DNA from: Gammaproteobacteria bacterium
GTDB taxonomy: Bacteria > Pseudomonadota > Gammaproteobacteria > JAADGQ01
Length of the DNA: 64,000 nt
Direction: 5' to 3'
Assembly (NCBI GenBank): GCA_015490755.1
Contig: WFXF01000083.1
Location: forward strand, 1 to 64,000
The notes beneath the pieces are model-generated. The model was not told the DNA's origin, did no database searches, and was given only the letters and a program-made list of their open reading frames with translations. The first letter of the stretch is position 1. Each line of letters starts with the position of its first letter. This document shows positions 43,078 to 53,044 of this stretch, one piece after another. Both the position numbers and the translations under genes were made by a program.

Positions 43078-43250
43078 GTCGGCTATTCTTGAGTTTGGGT
43101 TATTTAAATGGAAGGGTGATTTACCTTGCCAAAAAAAAATAGCAAATTCAACCCTGCGTTGATATTTATTAAGTGTATAATGTCGCGACTTTTATTGGCG
43201 GTTCTTGCAAAAGTTCCGTTTATGCCGACGACTTTATAGATATTAATTTC

Positions 43251-45077
43251 ATGAAACCTATTGATAAAATTCGAAATATTGCAATCATTGCTCACGTTGA
43301 CCATGGCAAAACAACGCTTGTGGATCAGTTATTACAACAGTCTGACACATTGGGTGATCGTGAAAAATTACCTGAACGGGCGATGGATTCCAATGATCTT
43401 GAGAAAGAGCGCGGTATTACGATTCTTTCTAAAAATACTGCGATTCACTGGAATGGTTACCATATAAATATTGTAGATACTCCAGGCCATGCTGATTTTG
43501 GTGGTGAGGTTGAGCGTGTTTTATCAATGGTCGATTCAGTGCTTTTACTTGTAGACGCTGTGGATGGCCCGATGCCACAAACCCGTTTTGTGACTCAAAA
43601 AGCATTTGCCTTGGGTTTAAAACCGATTGTTGTTATAAATAAAATTGACCGTCCAGGCGCTCGTCCTGACTGGGTTATGGATCAGGTTTTTGAGCTGTTT
43701 GATCAATTGGGAGCAACGGACGAACAGCTGGACTTTCCAGTTGTTTTTGCCTCGGCACTTAATGGTTATGCAGGTTTGGAAAATGATATTCGCAGTGGTG
43801 ATATGATTCCACTGTTTGAAACCATCGTAGACAAGGTTTCCAAACCTGATGTGGATACAGAAGGGCCTTTTCAGATGCAGGTGATATCACTGGCGTATTC
43901 CAGTTATGTCGGTGTTATTGGTACGGGTCGCGTTAAACGAGGCACTATTAAGAAAAATAGTCCGGTCGTTATTGTTGATAGCAAGGGTGAGAAGAGAAAT
44001 GCACGAGTACTTCAGCTGTTTGGTTTTCTGGGGTTAGATCGTGTTGAAGTTGATGAAGTACAAGCGGGTGATATTATTGCTTTTACTGGAGTTGATAACT
44101 TGAATATCTCAGATACGTTATGTAACCCTGAATTGGTTGAAGCTTTGCCAGCGCTCTCTGTTGATGAGCCAACGGTGAGTATGACCTTTCAAGTTAATAA
44201 TTCTCCTTTTGCAGGAAAAGAAGGCAAGTTTCTGACCAGTCGCCAAATTCGTGACCGTTTGGATCGTGAATTGATTCATAATGTTGCGCTTCGTGTTGAA
44301 GATACTGACAGTGCTGACCGTTTCCGTGTATCAGGTCGCGGTGAACTGCATCTCTCTATCTTGCTGGAAACGATGCGTCGTGAAGGTTATGAGCTGGCGG
44401 TTTCTCAGCCTGAAGTGATCATCAGAGAAATTGATGGTGAAAAGCATGAGCCTTATGAGATGCTCACGATTGATATCGAAGAGGGACATCAAGGCGCTGT
44501 GATGGAGGCCTTGGGTGAGCGTAAGGGCGAGCTGAAAGATATGATGCCCGATGGTAACGGTCGTGTTCGTATCGATTATGTAATTCCTGCGCGTGGCTTG
44601 ATTGGTTTCCAGACTGAATTTTTGACACTGACTTCAGGAACCGGTTTGAAACATCATGTATTTGATCATTATGGCCCCATGAAAGAGGGTAATATCAGTG
44701 GTCGTTCAAATGGTGTTTTGATCTCAAATGGTACAGGCAAAGCACTGTCATTTTCTATCTATAACCTACAGAGTCGCGGCCGTATGTTTATCGGGCATGG
44801 TGTGGAAGTTTACGAAGGTATGGTGATTGGTATCCACTCACGGGATAACGATCTGGTTGTAAATCCACTCAAAGGTAAGCAGCTCACTAATATGCGTGCA
44901 TCGGGTACTGATGAAAATATTCAATTAACACCACCGATTGTTATGACTCTGGAGCAGGCATTAGAATTTATTAATGATGATGAGTTGGTTGAGCTGACCC
45001 CTGAGAATATTCGTATACGTAAAAAACTCTTGTTGGAGCATGAGCGTAAACGTCAGGGGCGTGCACCAAAAAATTAA
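43251..45077 (+). CDS. typA: Translational GTPase TypA/BipA
   Basis: BipA is a ribosome-associated GTPase needed for 50S assembly at low temperature and stress. The 608-residue protein (usual about 605) has G1 in [13 protein letters not shown]2 [13 protein letters not shown]3 DTPGHADF, G4 NKIDRPGA, then domains II, III, V and the unique C-terminal domain. The start is ATG 43251; the longer in-frame ATG at 43173 lies in the promoter region. A perfect -10 TATAAT (43176-43181) stands 70 nt upstream, with no good -35 at 17 bp. The glycosyltransferase genes diverge from this point. Confidence 0.96.
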   Translation: MKPIDKIRNIAIIAHVDHGKTTLVDQLLQQSDTLGDREKLPERAMDSNDLEKERGITILSKNTAIHWNGYHINIVDTPGHADFGGEVERVLSMVDSVLLLVDAVDGPMPQTRFVTQKAFALGLKPIVVINKIDRPGARPDWVMDQVFELFDQLGATDEQLDFPVVFASALNGYAGLENDIRSGDMIPLFETIVDKVSKPDVDTEGPFQMQVISLAYSSYVGVIGTGRVKRGTIKKNSPVVIVDSKGEKRNARVLQLFGFLGLDRVEVDEVQAGDIIAFTGVDNLNISDTLCNPELVEALPALSVDEPTVSMTFQVNNSPFAGKEGKFLTSRQIRDRLDRELIHNVALRVEDTDSADRFRVSGRGELHLSILLETMRREGYELAVSQPEVIIREIDGEKHEPYEMLTIDIEEGHQGAVMEALGERKGELKDMMPDGNGRVRIDYVIPARGLIGFQTEFLTLTSGTGLKHHVFDHYGPMKEGNISGRSNGVLISNGTGKALSFSIYNLQSRGRMFIGHGVEVYEGMVIGIHSRDNDLVVNPLKGKQLTNMRASGTDENIQLTPPIVMTLEQALEFINDDELVELTPENIRIRKKLLLEHERKRQGRAPKN

Positions 45078-45100
45078 ATGCCCGACTCGGGATCTATCAT

Positions 45101-45151
45101 CTCGCAGAGCGGTCTGGCTTATTGAAGCGAGGTTATTCATTGCTCTGCGAG
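45101..45151. repeat. 10-bp inverted repeat downstream of typA
   Basis: CTCGCAGAGC (45101-45110) is exactly repeated inverted at 45142-45151 (GCTCTGCGAG), with a 31-nt spacer. It stands between convergent typA and the VWA gene and may form a long-loop hairpin; there is no T-run, so terminator function is uncertain. Confidence 0.4.
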
Positions 45152-45176
45152 GTCAATCCAAAGCGAGAGTATCTAT

Positions 45177-46169
45177 TCAATTGCTAACATCATGCGGGCT
45201 ACGAAACCAGGAAATTAACAATAATCCTAGCCCGATACCCAGAGGTAAACCATATATCTCCTGACGCTTTATTAATGGATTTTCTTCAATGGGAAGTGTT
45301 TCAAGCTGCTCAATGTCTTTAACAATCTGTTGCATACTTTCCATATCAGTTGCGTGGTAATAGCGCCCTCCCGTTTCTGTTGCGATGGTACGCAGAGTGG
45401 TTTCATCCAGTGGCAGTTCGGCCATTTCGGGGGGTTCGACAGGGCCTCGGGGGAAAGGGACGATGCCCTGTGAACCGATGCCAACGGTGTAGATTCGTAT
45501 ACCGTGTTTGTGGGCTAGCAGTGCAGCATCAAGTGGCTGAATGGTTCCTGCTGTATTAGTACCATCGGTGAATAAAATCAATATCCGGCTGGGATGCTCG
45601 TGATCCTGTAAACGTTTCACGGCCAGCATTATGGCCGTGCCAAGCGCTGTCTTTTCACCGGCAATGCCATTCCTGATCTGATCAACGACTGTTTTCAATA
45701 GTCCCAAATCGGTCGTAACCGGTGTGAGTGTGAAAGCATCGTCGGCAAATACAATCAAGCCCGCACGATCTCCTTGGCGGTGATCCAAAAACCCGGTCAC
45801 AACACGTTTCAACATATCCAGACGGCTAACCGGCATATTGTCGATGGTGTAATCAAGTGCGCGCATGGAGCCTGAAAGATCAATCGCCAACATGAAATCA
45901 CGTCCCTGCCCCGGATACTCATTGTCGCTGAACCATTGCGGCCTGCTTAGTGCGATAATCAATAACATGCAACCAATAAGCCATAACCAGGGGGTTGCTT
46001 TGTTAGTGGTTGCGCTTCTTGATAATTGGCTCAGCAGTACCGCTTGAGGGTGAATGATAGCAGCACGATGAGGTACGGCTCTGTTTTTCATAAAACGTAT
46101 GGAGGCTTGCCATAACAGCCATGGAAGTGGCAGAGCAAGCAGCCAGAGGGGGGTTGCCAGTTGCAGCAT
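45177..46169 (-). CDS. VWA-domain membrane protein (BatA-like)
   Basis: This 330-residue protein has two N-terminal transmembrane helices (LATPLWLLALPLPWLLWQAS and LWLIGCMLLIIALS), a von Willebrand A domain with the metal-binding MIDAS DLSGSM, and a C-terminal helix (GLPLGIGLGLLLISWF) that anchors it. It resembles BatA/BatB of the aerotolerance operons. It is the last of three genes here (DUF58, DUF4381, VWA), the next upstream gene ending exactly where it begins (stop and start adjacent). Confidence 0.88.
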   Translation of the reverse strand: MLQLATPLWLLALPLPWLLWQASIRFMKNRAVPHRAAIIHPQAVLLSQLSRSATTNKATPWLWLIGCMLLIIALSRPQWFSDNEYPGQGRDFMLAIDLSGSMRALDYTIDNMPVSRLDMLKRVVTGFLDHRQGDRAGLIVFADDAFTLTPVTTDLGLLKTVVDQIRNGIAGEKTALGTAIMLAVKRLQDHEHPSRILILFTDGTNTAGTIQPLDAALLAHKHGIRIYTVGIGSQGIVPFPRGPVEPPEMAELPLDETTLRTIATETGGRYYHATDMESMQQIVKDIEQLETLPIEENPLIKRQEIYGLPLGIGLGLLLISWFRSPHDVSN

Positions 46170-46613
46170 TCAGGTTAGATTCTCACTGTTTTTCAACCAT
46201 TGTTTAATGGTTTTAAATAGATCAAGGGTAATTTGTTGATGAGTGCCATTTTTATAGCGCAGTGTATTTAATTGTTCAACAGTTTTGCACCACTCCTGTT
46301 TATCTATTGTCAGCATGAGTGGTGGTGTAGCAGGTAAACTGGGTAGATTCCAGTGGTGACGCAATATTGAAGCGAGCCAGTATGCAGTCAATCGATCATC
46401 CAGCTCACCCGTTTGCCACTGCTTTTCTATTTTTTCAAGCTGGCTCTGTGATGAACGAGTCGTGGGCTGATTTTTTCTGAACTTCCAGATAAAACCACCA
46501 CTGATCAATAATAACCCGATGACAATAAGCAAAATTGTCGGCCACCACACAGGGGCTTCAGGCGGCACAATATCAGCCATTTGAGAGAGAGTCGTTATCT
46601 GATCCATTGCCAC
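46170..46613 (-). CDS. DUF4381 family membrane protein
   Basis: This 147-residue protein has one transmembrane helix (WWPTILLIVIGLLLISGGFIW, about residues 23-43) followed by a basic cytoplasmic region with WYxAS-type segments (AYWLASILRHHW). Its position between DUF58 and VWA genes is typical for DUF4381 proteins of the MoxR/Bat gene set. Start overlaps the DUF58 gene by 19 nt. Function unknown. Confidence 0.75.
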   Translation of the reverse strand: MAMDQITTLSQMADIVPPEAPVWWPTILLIVIGLLLISGGFIWKFRKNQPTTRSSQSQLEKIEKQWQTGELDDRLTAYWLASILRHHWNLPSLPATPPLMLTIDKQEWCKTVEQLNTLRYKNGTHQQITLDLFKTIKQWLKNSENLT

Positions 46614-47533
46614 TGCTGAAGTTGTTTGAATGTATCTTGCGCTGTCGAGAGTGTGTGGTAAGGGATGGCTGACTTTTTGAAATGGTTGAAAAGTTCACTG
46701 CGCCCGAGTGCCATCGCCTGTTCGTATCGCTGACGTAATGTTTTGTTACAGGTATCAATTTGGCTGATTTTGCCTGTGAGAGGGCAGACGATATTCATCG
46801 TTCCAATATCTTTTAACTGCTCTTCGGCAGGGTCATTAATGTATATCGCTGCCACCTCCTGTTGCAAGGCCAGATGTTGTAATCGTTGATGCGAGCTTTC
46901 AATGAGTCCCGCAAAATCACTGATAAAAATTGTGCTGAAAGTGTTCCCGCCTAAATGCTCTATGGTTGTAAATACCTGTTGCCAGGTGCTCTGGTTTTTC
47001 TGTGCTCGGGCAGGTTGGAGTGGTTTTGATATGGCTCTCAGCAAGGGCAGGAGCGCTTCATCTGTTCGGGCGGCAGGATAAACAGCGGCTTCATCTTCAA
47101 TCACAACTCCCAGAACTTCTTCATTGTTGGCAATGGCAGAGAAGGCCAGAATGGCGGCAGCCCGTGCGGCGACCGTTGCTTTCAGATCAATAGTTGTACC
47201 AAACGCCATCGTTTGACGACGATCCACTACGAGCAGCAGTTTGCGCTGATGCTCCTCCTGAAACACCTTGGTGGTAGCTTTGCCGCTGCGTGCGGTTGCG
47301 CGCCAGTCCAGATGTCGCAAATCGTCACCGGCTTGATAGGAGCGGGTATCGACCCAGTCCATACCATGACCACGATGAAGTGATTTGTAACGGCCTGTTA
47401 ATGCAATCTGTCCACGTGCATGAAGAGGGGAGCTATTTAGTAAACAGCCCCGCAATTGGCCCAGCTCGTTGCTTGAAAGTAGGGGAGGGAGGTGGCTTGT
47501 TTTCATCTCAAGGGTTGTTTGGTCGAGTCTCAT
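46595..47533 (-). CDS. DUF58 domain protein
   Basis: The 312-residue protein shows the DUF58 signature GRYKSLHRGHGMDWVDTRSYQ followed by AGDDLRHLDWRATARSG, then a VWA-like fold lacking a canonical MIDAS (LLLVVDRRQTMAFG). DUF58 proteins accompany MoxR ATPases and VWA proteins in aerotolerance (Bat) and metal-insertion chaperone systems. No moxR precedes it in this window. ATG at 47506 is an alternative start. It begins the three-gene operon. Confidence 0.88.
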   Translation of the reverse strand: MRLDQTTLEMKTSHLPPLLSSNELGQLRGCLLNSSPLHARGQIALTGRYKSLHRGHGMDWVDTRSYQAGDDLRHLDWRATARSGKATTKVFQEEHQRKLLLVVDRRQTMAFGTTIDLKATVAARAAAILAFSAIANNEEVLGVVIEDEAAVYPAARTDEALLPLLRAISKPLQPARAQKNQSTWQQVFTTIEHLGGNTFSTIFISDFAGLIESSHQRLQHLALQQEVAAIYINDPAEEQLKDIGTMNIVCPLTGKISQIDTCNKTLRQRYEQAMALGRSELFNHFKKSAIPYHTLSTAQDTFKQLQQWQWIR

Positions 47534-47762
47534 CGAAATTCATTAGTATAGGCAGTATACCCAATAATAAATCTAACAGGTATGAGATGCTGGCTTGTCA
47601 ATACGCAGAGAAAAACCTGTTCCGCCGAATATTATCGGTAGCTGGGGTGAAGAAAGTTTGTGAGCATCATCGTCTTTTAAAAGGCAATATAACAGCATGT
47701 CTATTTTGCCCTGCACTACAAAATAGCCTTGACTAATTTTTAGTATGGTCTAATATAGCCAT
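47534..47762 (+). promoter_or_regulatory. Promoter region of the AAA/DUF4143 gene, possibly leaderless
   Basis: A -35 TTGACT (47729-47734), 16-bp spacer and -10 TAATAT (47751-47756) end 6 nt before the ATG at 47763, so transcription would begin at or next to the start codon and the message may be leaderless; no Shine-Dalgarno is seen. An 8-bp inverted repeat CTATTTTG/CAAAATAG (47701-47708, 47719-47726) sits just upstream of the -35 and may bind a regulator. The rest of the gap holds nothing recognisable. Confidence 0.4.
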
Positions 47763-48887
47763 ATGCGTAGTATTCAAGTAAATATAATCAATGATTTAAG
47801 AAAAAAGATGGTTTTTGTGGGTGGGCCACGTCAAGTGGGTAAAACCACGCTTGCGAAAGCTATCTTGCACCAAAATCCATCCGGGCGTTATTTTAATTGG
47901 GATTTTGATGATCACCGCCAGGATATTCTGCATAAAAGGTGGAGTCGTTCTGATCAACTGTTAGTCTTTGATGAGTTGCACAAATATCCAAAATGGAAGC
48001 AGTGGATAAAAGGGGTTTATGATGTCATTGGTGAAAATCACTCTTTCCTTGTTACAGGTTCGGCGCGTCTGGATCTTTACCGGCGCGGTGGAGACTCACT
48101 GTTAGGGCGTTATCATTATTGGCGATTGCATCCCTTTAGTCTGGATGAGGTTCCCAAAGGTATTTCAAAACAGGACGCGTTCAAACGATTGATGACAGTC
48201 GGTGGATTTCCTGAACCATTTTTAGATGGTGGTGAAATAGATGCCAGGCGGTGGCGCCGTGAGAGGTTTGACCGGATATTGAGAGAAGATATTCGTGACC
48301 TGGAGTCGATTCGTAACACTGCACAGATGGGGCTGTTTCTGGATTTGTTGCGTCACCGGGTGGGTGGTTTGGTTGCGTTATCCAATTTAGCCAATGACAT
48401 ACAAATCTCACCAAAAACAGCCAAATCCTGGTTAGAAATTTTGGATCATATGTATCTGACTTTTACGATACGCCCCTATACAAAATCATTGCCACGATCA
48501 GTACAGAAAGCACCAAAAATCTATTTTTTTGATAATGCGGATGTCATTGGTGATGAAGGTGCGCGATTTGAAAATCTGGTTGCGACTGGTCTGCTAAAAC
48601 GCATTCATTTTCTGGAGGATAGTGAAGGCTACCGCTGTGATCTTTGTTATATCCGTGACAAAGAAGGTAGAGAGGTTGATTTTGCGATTGTTAAAGAAGG
48701 TGTCGTTGAAGAGTTGATCGAAGTTAAGTGTGGGGATGATACCCTTTCGAAATCACTTCAATATTATGCAGAGCGCCTTAAACCTAAACGCGCAACGCAA
48801 ATTGTTGCTAATTTAAGACGTTCTTATGATAAAAATGGTATTAAGGTTGTTGACCCTATTACTTATTTTTCAAAGGGTGATATATGA
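47763..48887 (+). CDS. AAA_14/DUF4143 family ATPase
   Basis: This 374-residue protein has an N-terminal P-loop (FVGGPRQVGKTTLA), Walker B-like LLVFDELHKYP, a sensor-type SARLDLYRRGGDSLLGRY, and the characteristic C-terminal DUF4143 region: GGFPEP, PKIYFFDNADV and a nuclease-like core (REVDFAIVKEG, ELIEVKCG). Members are widespread in mobile and accessory contexts, with unclear function. The gene stands alone between the DUF58 operon and ftsK. No signal peptide. The P-loop is intact. Confidence 0.8.
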   Translation: MRSIQVNIINDLRKKMVFVGGPRQVGKTTLAKAILHQNPSGRYFNWDFDDHRQDILHKRWSRSDQLLVFDELHKYPKWKQWIKGVYDVIGENHSFLVTGSARLDLYRRGGDSLLGRYHYWRLHPFSLDEVPKGISKQDAFKRLMTVGGFPEPFLDGGEIDARRWRRERFDRILREDIRDLESIRNTAQMGLFLDLLRHRVGGLVALSNLANDIQISPKTAKSWLEILDHMYLTFTIRPYTKSLPRSVQKAPKIYFFDNADVIGDEGARFENLVATGLLKRIHFLEDSEGYRCDLCYIRDKEGREVDFAIVKEGVVEELIEVKCGDDTLSKSLQYYAERLKPKRATQIVANLRRSYDKNGIKVVDPITYFSKGDI

Positions 48888-48957
48888 AAAACGTTTCAAG
48901 TAACCTGGATCGAGATAATTCACAGTACTGTTGAGTATAGCCTGTTCGACTGGCAAA

Positions 48958-51300
48958 ATGGCTAAATCTTACAACTGTGGATCGATCATTTTGGCTCAGG
49001 CAACTAAAACTAAAAAGACACAAGCTCCTTTGAGCACGCATATTAATCGTGCTTTGCATGAGGGATGGTTGTTGGTATTGGGTGCTGTTGCAATTTATTT
49101 TGCGATTTCTCTTTTTACTTATCATTCCAGTGACCCAGGTTTTTTTCGTAGTGTGACGCATGGTGCAGCCCAAAATACAGGGGGCCTGGTAGGCGCCTGG
49201 TTTGCTGACTTTGTTTTATATATTTTTGGGGTGATGGCTTATCTTTTCCCCGTTGTTATTGCGTACTTTGCTTTTGTTTTTTATAAAGGACGAAAACATA
49301 AAGACGACAACTGGTGGCGACAAGGCTGGGTGCGTAGCGGTGGGTTTTTTCTGTTGGTTTTGTCGGGAGCTGCATTGGTTCATCTTCATCTGGCGGGTTT
49401 AGGTGGAACGCTTCCTTTAGCAGGGGGCGGGGCGCTGGGAGCAATGGTGGGCTCTGCCTTGTTGAAGTTATTCAACCTTTTAGGTGCTACGCTTATTTTA
49501 TTTACACTTTTTCTGGTTGGGGTCAGTATTTGTACGGGGCTATCGTGGATTGGTCTGGTGGATGCGACGGGGCGAGTCACGCTTGATAGTTTTTCATGGG
49601 TCAAGCAAAAATGGCTGCGCTGGAGAGTTTTATCCAGACAGAAGCAGATACTGAAAAAAGAGAGTAAAGAGAAAAAAACGGCTGCCAGGATCATTAAGAA
49701 GGCTGAAAAACAAGCCTCGAAAAAGCTTCGTATCGAGCCGCTTTTTCAAGGCATTGAAGTCAGTAAACGGGCTGAAAAAGAGCGCCAGAAACCCCTGTTT
49801 CACAATATAGAGGCAGGTACTTTGCCGCCGTTGTCATTATTGGATGATGCAGAGCCTCCTAAAAACAGCATTTCTAAAGAAGATTTGGAGGTAATGTCCC
49901 GCCTGCTGGAAGTTAAACTGAAAGAGTTTAATGTTTCTGTGGAAGTGGTGGCCGTTCATCCCGGGCCGGTGATTACACGCTATGAGCTTAAACTGGCCGC
50001 GGGTGTGAAAGTCAGTCAAATCACCAATTTATCTAAAGATCTGGCGCGTTCACTATCGGTGATGAGTGTGCGTATTGTCGATGTGATTCCGGGTAAACCG
50101 GTGGTGGGTGTGGAAATTCCAAATGAGTATCGGGAAATTGTCCGGCTCAGTGAAATTCTGAAATCGACTGTTTACGATGAAGCCAGTTCACCATTAATAA
50201 TGGGGCTGGGGAAGGATATATCAGGTCAGCCTGTGGTGGCTGATTTAGGCAAAATGCCTCATTTACTCATTGCGGGAACAACCGGCTCTGGTAAGTCGGT
50301 CGGGGTCAATGCCATGATTCTGAGCTTTCTCTATAACGCCACACCAGAGCAGGTTCGTTTGATTATGATCGACCCTAAAATGTTGGAATTGTCGATCTAT
50401 GAGGGCATTCCACATTTGCTGGCTCCCGTTGTCACAGATATGAAAGAGGCTTCCAATGCATTGAAGTGGTGTGTGGGCGAAATGGAGCGACGTTACCGCT
50501 GGATGGCCTCGGTCGGGGTGCGTAATATTGCAGGTTATAACCGCAAACTAAAAGAAGCCGCAGCAAAGGGTGAATCATTCCCTGATCCACTTTTTCAATT
50601 CACCGAAGGCGTGACTGAAGTTCCAACGTTGGAGCCGTTGCCTTACATTGTCGTCGTCATTGATGAGTTAGCAGATATGATGATGGTGGTCGGCAAGAAA
50701 GTCGAAGAGCTGATTGCGCGTTTGGCGCAAAAAGCGAGGGCATGTGGTATTCATCTGATTTTGGCGACCCAGCGCCCTTCAGTGGATGTTATTACTGGCC
50801 TGATTAAAGCGAATATTCCTGCGCGTATCGGCTTTCAGGTCTCATCAAAAATTGATTCTCGAACGGTTCTCGATCAGATGGGTGCAGAGCAGTTGCTGGG
50901 GCATGGTGACATGCTCTATCTACCTGGTGGAAAAAGCATTCCTGAACGTGTTCATGGCGCTTTTGTGGATGATCATGAAGTTCATGCGGTCGTTGAATTT
51001 TTGAGCCAGACAGGCTCCCCTGAATATATTGATGAGATACTCGATGGCAGTGCTGCAGAAGATATTGCCGCTGCATTAGGCGGGGGTGGCGGTGCAGAAG
51101 AAGATGAGTTGTATGATGCCGCGCTGCAAATTGTGACTGAAACACGTAAAGCGTCTGTCTCTGGAGTCCAGCGACGACTGAAAATTGGTTACAATCGGGC
51201 GGCACGTCTGGTTGAAGCGATGGAAGCGGCTGGTGTTGTGAGTTCAGTGCAATCGAATGGGCAACGTGAAGTGCTGGCACCACCGCCCGTTGATGGGTAA
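48958..51300 (+). CDS. ftsK: DNA translocase FtsK
   Basis: FtsK pumps chromosome termini at the septum. The 780-residue protein starts at ATG 48958 (an in-frame TTG at 48931 is less likely). Four N-terminal transmembrane helices (from about residue 35), a short basic linker (about 220-290), then the motor: [12 protein letters not shown] (Walker A), [12 protein letters not shown] (Walker B), [20 protein letters not shown], and the C-terminal gamma winged helix ([20 protein letters not shown]) that reads KOPS motifs. The linker is short compared with E. coli FtsK (about 1,329 residues). Confidence 0.95.
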   Translation: MAKSYNCGSIILAQATKTKKTQAPLSTHINRALHEGWLLVLGAVAIYFAISLFTYHSSDPGFFRSVTHGAAQNTGGLVGAWFADFVLYIFGVMAYLFPVVIAYFAFVFYKGRKHKDDNWWRQGWVRSGGFFLLVLSGAALVHLHLAGLGGTLPLAGGGALGAMVGSALLKLFNLLGATLILFTLFLVGVSICTGLSWIGLVDATGRVTLDSFSWVKQKWLRWRVLSRQKQILKKESKEKKTAARIIKKAEKQASKKLRIEPLFQGIEVSKRAEKERQKPLFHNIEAGTLPPLSLLDDAEPPKNSISKEDLEVMSRLLEVKLKEFNVSVEVVAVHPGPVITRYELKLAAGVKVSQITNLSKDLARSLSVMSVRIVDVIPGKPVVGVEIPNEYREIVRLSEILKSTVYDEASSPLIMGLGKDISGQPVVADLGKMPHLLIAGTTGSGKSVGVNAMILSFLYNATPEQVRLIMIDPKMLELSIYEGIPHLLAPVVTDMKEASNALKWCVGEMERRYRWMASVGVRNIAGYNRKLKEAAAKGESFPDPLFQFTEGVTEVPTLEPLPYIVVVIDELADMMMVVGKKVEELIARLAQKARACGIHLILATQRPSVDVITGLIKANIPARIGFQVSSKIDSRTVLDQMGAEQLLGHGDMLYLPGGKSIPERVHGAFVDDHEVHAVVEFLSQTGSPEYIDEILDGSAAEDIAAALGGGGGAEEDELYDAALQIVTETRKASVSGVQRRLKIGYNRAARLVEAMEAAGVVSSVQSNGQREVLAPPPVDG

Positions 51301-51361
51301 ATGAAAAGTTTTTTGCAAAAAGGGATACGTTGCTTGATCAGTTAAAACAGGAACTACAAAC

Positions 51362-51571
51362 ATGAGAACAGAAAAAGAGCTTAATTATTTAGAAACGTTG
51401 ATTCCAAAGCTTGCAGAAAATGCCACTAAAAAAGCCTATTTAGATGCACTAAGCAGTGGCAACTCGGTGACTGAAATAGTTGATGGCAAACTTGTATCAA
51501 CAGCGCCTGATGGCACAAGAACATTTATTAAAGAGGCTAAACCGATGGTTAAGGTTCATAAAAGTGGCTGA
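51362..51571 (+). CDS. Small protein upstream of zeta-like toxin, putative antitoxin
   Basis: This 69-residue soluble protein (ELNYLETLIPKLAENATKKA, VTEIVDGKLVSTAPDGTRTF) precedes the zeta-like kinase gene and overlaps its GTG start by 8 nt. I recall similar short proteins before zeta-type kinase genes, which supports a toxin-antitoxin reading; the family name is unknown to me. AGGAA precedes the ATG. Confidence 0.6.
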   Translation: MRTEKELNYLETLIPKLAENATKKAYLDALSSGNSVTEIVDGKLVSTAPDGTRTFIKEAKPMVKVHKSG

Positions 51572-52307
51572 GTACAAAATAAAGACACCACGTTTGCGAA
51601 TGTTCGCAGGCCCTAACGGCAGTGGGAAAAGCACACTGAAGTCAGTGATTGCTGATGATCTACTCGGTATTTATATTAATCCAGATGAAATAGAGAAAGA
51701 GATTAATCAGTTTGGTTTTCTGGATTTGCAACGATATGAGGTTGTTGCAGAAGAAGAGGAGATATTGGGTTTTTTTAACCAATCCGCTTTGTTGAAAAAA
51801 GCGGGTTTGCTTGAAGATGCATCCTGCCTGACATTCACTGATCACAAGCTCAGTTTTTTTGAAGTGCTGGTTAATTCCTATTTTGCTTCCGTCTGTGCTG
51901 ACTTTATCCGCAGGAAATTACTGGAAAAACGCATTTCATTTACCTTTGAAACCGTCATGAGTGCGGCTGATAAAATAGAGCTGCTTCACACTGCGCAACA
52001 ACTTGGATACCGAACCTATCTTTACTATATCGCAACCGATGACCCTGAAATTAATATTACCCGAGTCAAGCAACGAGTCGCAGCAGGTGGACACGATGTA
52101 CCGCAAGATAAAATTGTGAGTCGTTACCAAAGATCACTGAATCAACTGCCGCAAGCAATCAAAGCAACAAACAAAGCTTACATATTTGACAACTCGGGGG
52201 ATGCCTCTGTGTGGGTGTGTGAAATTACAGAAGGTAAGAATGTCGACTATAAACAAGATACCGTGCCTGATTGGGTTTATCGGCATGTGGTTAAGGGGTT
52301 GGCGTAG
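51564..52307 (+). CDS. Zeta-toxin-like P-loop kinase
   Basis: This 247-residue protein starts at GTG 51564 at the end of the small upstream gene; an in-frame ATG at 51480 would run across that gene. Walker A is FAGPNGSGKST (about residues 15-24). INPDEIEKEI follows the P-loop as in zeta/PezT UDP-N-acetylglucosamine kinases, with FTFETVMS and YYIATDDPEINITRVKQRV downstream, the latter matching the lid and arginine region (RVKQRVAAGGHDVP). The assignment is to the zeta/AAA_33-like kinase superfamily. The pair interrupts the conserved ftsK-lolA order. Confidence 0.75.
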   Translation: MAEYKIKTPRLRMFAGPNGSGKSTLKSVIADDLLGIYINPDEIEKEINQFGFLDLQRYEVVAEEEEILGFFNQSALLKKAGLLEDASCLTFTDHKLSFFEVLVNSYFASVCADFIRRKLLEKRISFTFETVMSAADKIELLHTAQQLGYRTYLYYIATDDPEINITRVKQRVAAGGHDVPQDKIVSRYQRSLNQLPQAIKATNKAYIFDNSGDASVWVCEITEGKNVDYKQDTVPDWVYRHVVKGLA

Positions 52308-52402
52308 TGGGGACGAGGTGTGTTTATATGCTTAACTTAATGGCAGTGACCGCTGCCCGTGGATAAATAAATATCCTCTATAGTATTGTTGAGTGAAATA
52401 AT

Positions 52403-53044
52403 ATGAGTAACAAAATGATGAATAGAGTGGCCGCAATCTTTTTGGTATTGATGCTGAATTCAGTTTCGACAATGGCTAACGAAGGCGCAGACCGACTCTC
52501 TGCTTTTCTTAAAAAATCGCAAACCTTGCAGGCGGTGTTTGAACAAACCGTATTTGATGCGGATGGTGGTGTGAATCAGCAAGCAAAAGGGCTGTTTTAT
52601 CTTTCAAGGCCCGGCCGTTTTCGTTGGGATTATACCGAGCCTTACAAACAGTTGATTGTGGCGGATGGTAAAAATATCTGGCTGTATGACGATGATCTGG
52701 AGCAGGTGACCGTTAAATCACAAAAAAGTGAGCTGGGTGACCTTCCTGCATTGTTGCTTGCCGGAGGAGATCAAGCTCTGGAAAAAAACTTTAAAATCAA
52801 ATCACTGGGTTCGAGTGACTCTATAGAATGGCTGGAGTTACTGCCTAATACAGAAGAGCGCAGTTTTGAACGTGTACGATTAGGTTTGAAAGGCTCTGTT
52901 TTGCAGGAGATGGAGCTGCTCGATGCATTCAATCAAACCACACGATTAGTCTTTAGTGATGTCAAACTGGGGGTTAAATTATCCCCATCACTGTTTGAAT
53001 TTACTCCACCCAAAGGTGTGGATGTTGTGGGTGATATTGAATAG
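52403..53044 (+). CDS. lolA: Outer-membrane lipoprotein carrier protein LolA
   Basis: LolA shuttles lipoproteins from the inner-membrane LolCDE complex through the periplasm to LolB. The 213-residue protein has a signal peptide ([19 protein letters not shown]) and the family pattern: [60 protein letters not shown]. The stop overlaps the rarA GTG start (TAGTG). The ftsK-lolA-rarA-crcB order is as in Pseudomonas, where serS follows; here serS is absent. Confidence 0.95.
   Translation: MSNKMMNRVAAIFLVLMLNSVSTMANEGADRLSAFLKKSQTLQAVFEQTVFDADGGVNQQAKGLFYLSRPGRFRWDYTEPYKQLIVADGKNIWLYDDDLEQVTVKSQKSELGDLPALLLAGGDQALEKNFKIKSLGSSDSIEWLELLPNTEERSFERVRLGLKGSVLQEMELLDAFNQTTRLVFSDVKLGVKLSPSLFEFTPPKGVDVVGDIE

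Noticed and set aside
47587-47736. 49-codon plus-strand frame in the gap before the AAA/DUF4143 gene
   Set aside because: No family pattern; it overlaps the promoter palindrome and -35 of the next gene.
50804-51283. 159-codon minus-strand frame over ftsK
   Set aside because: Antisense to the conserved motor and gamma domain.
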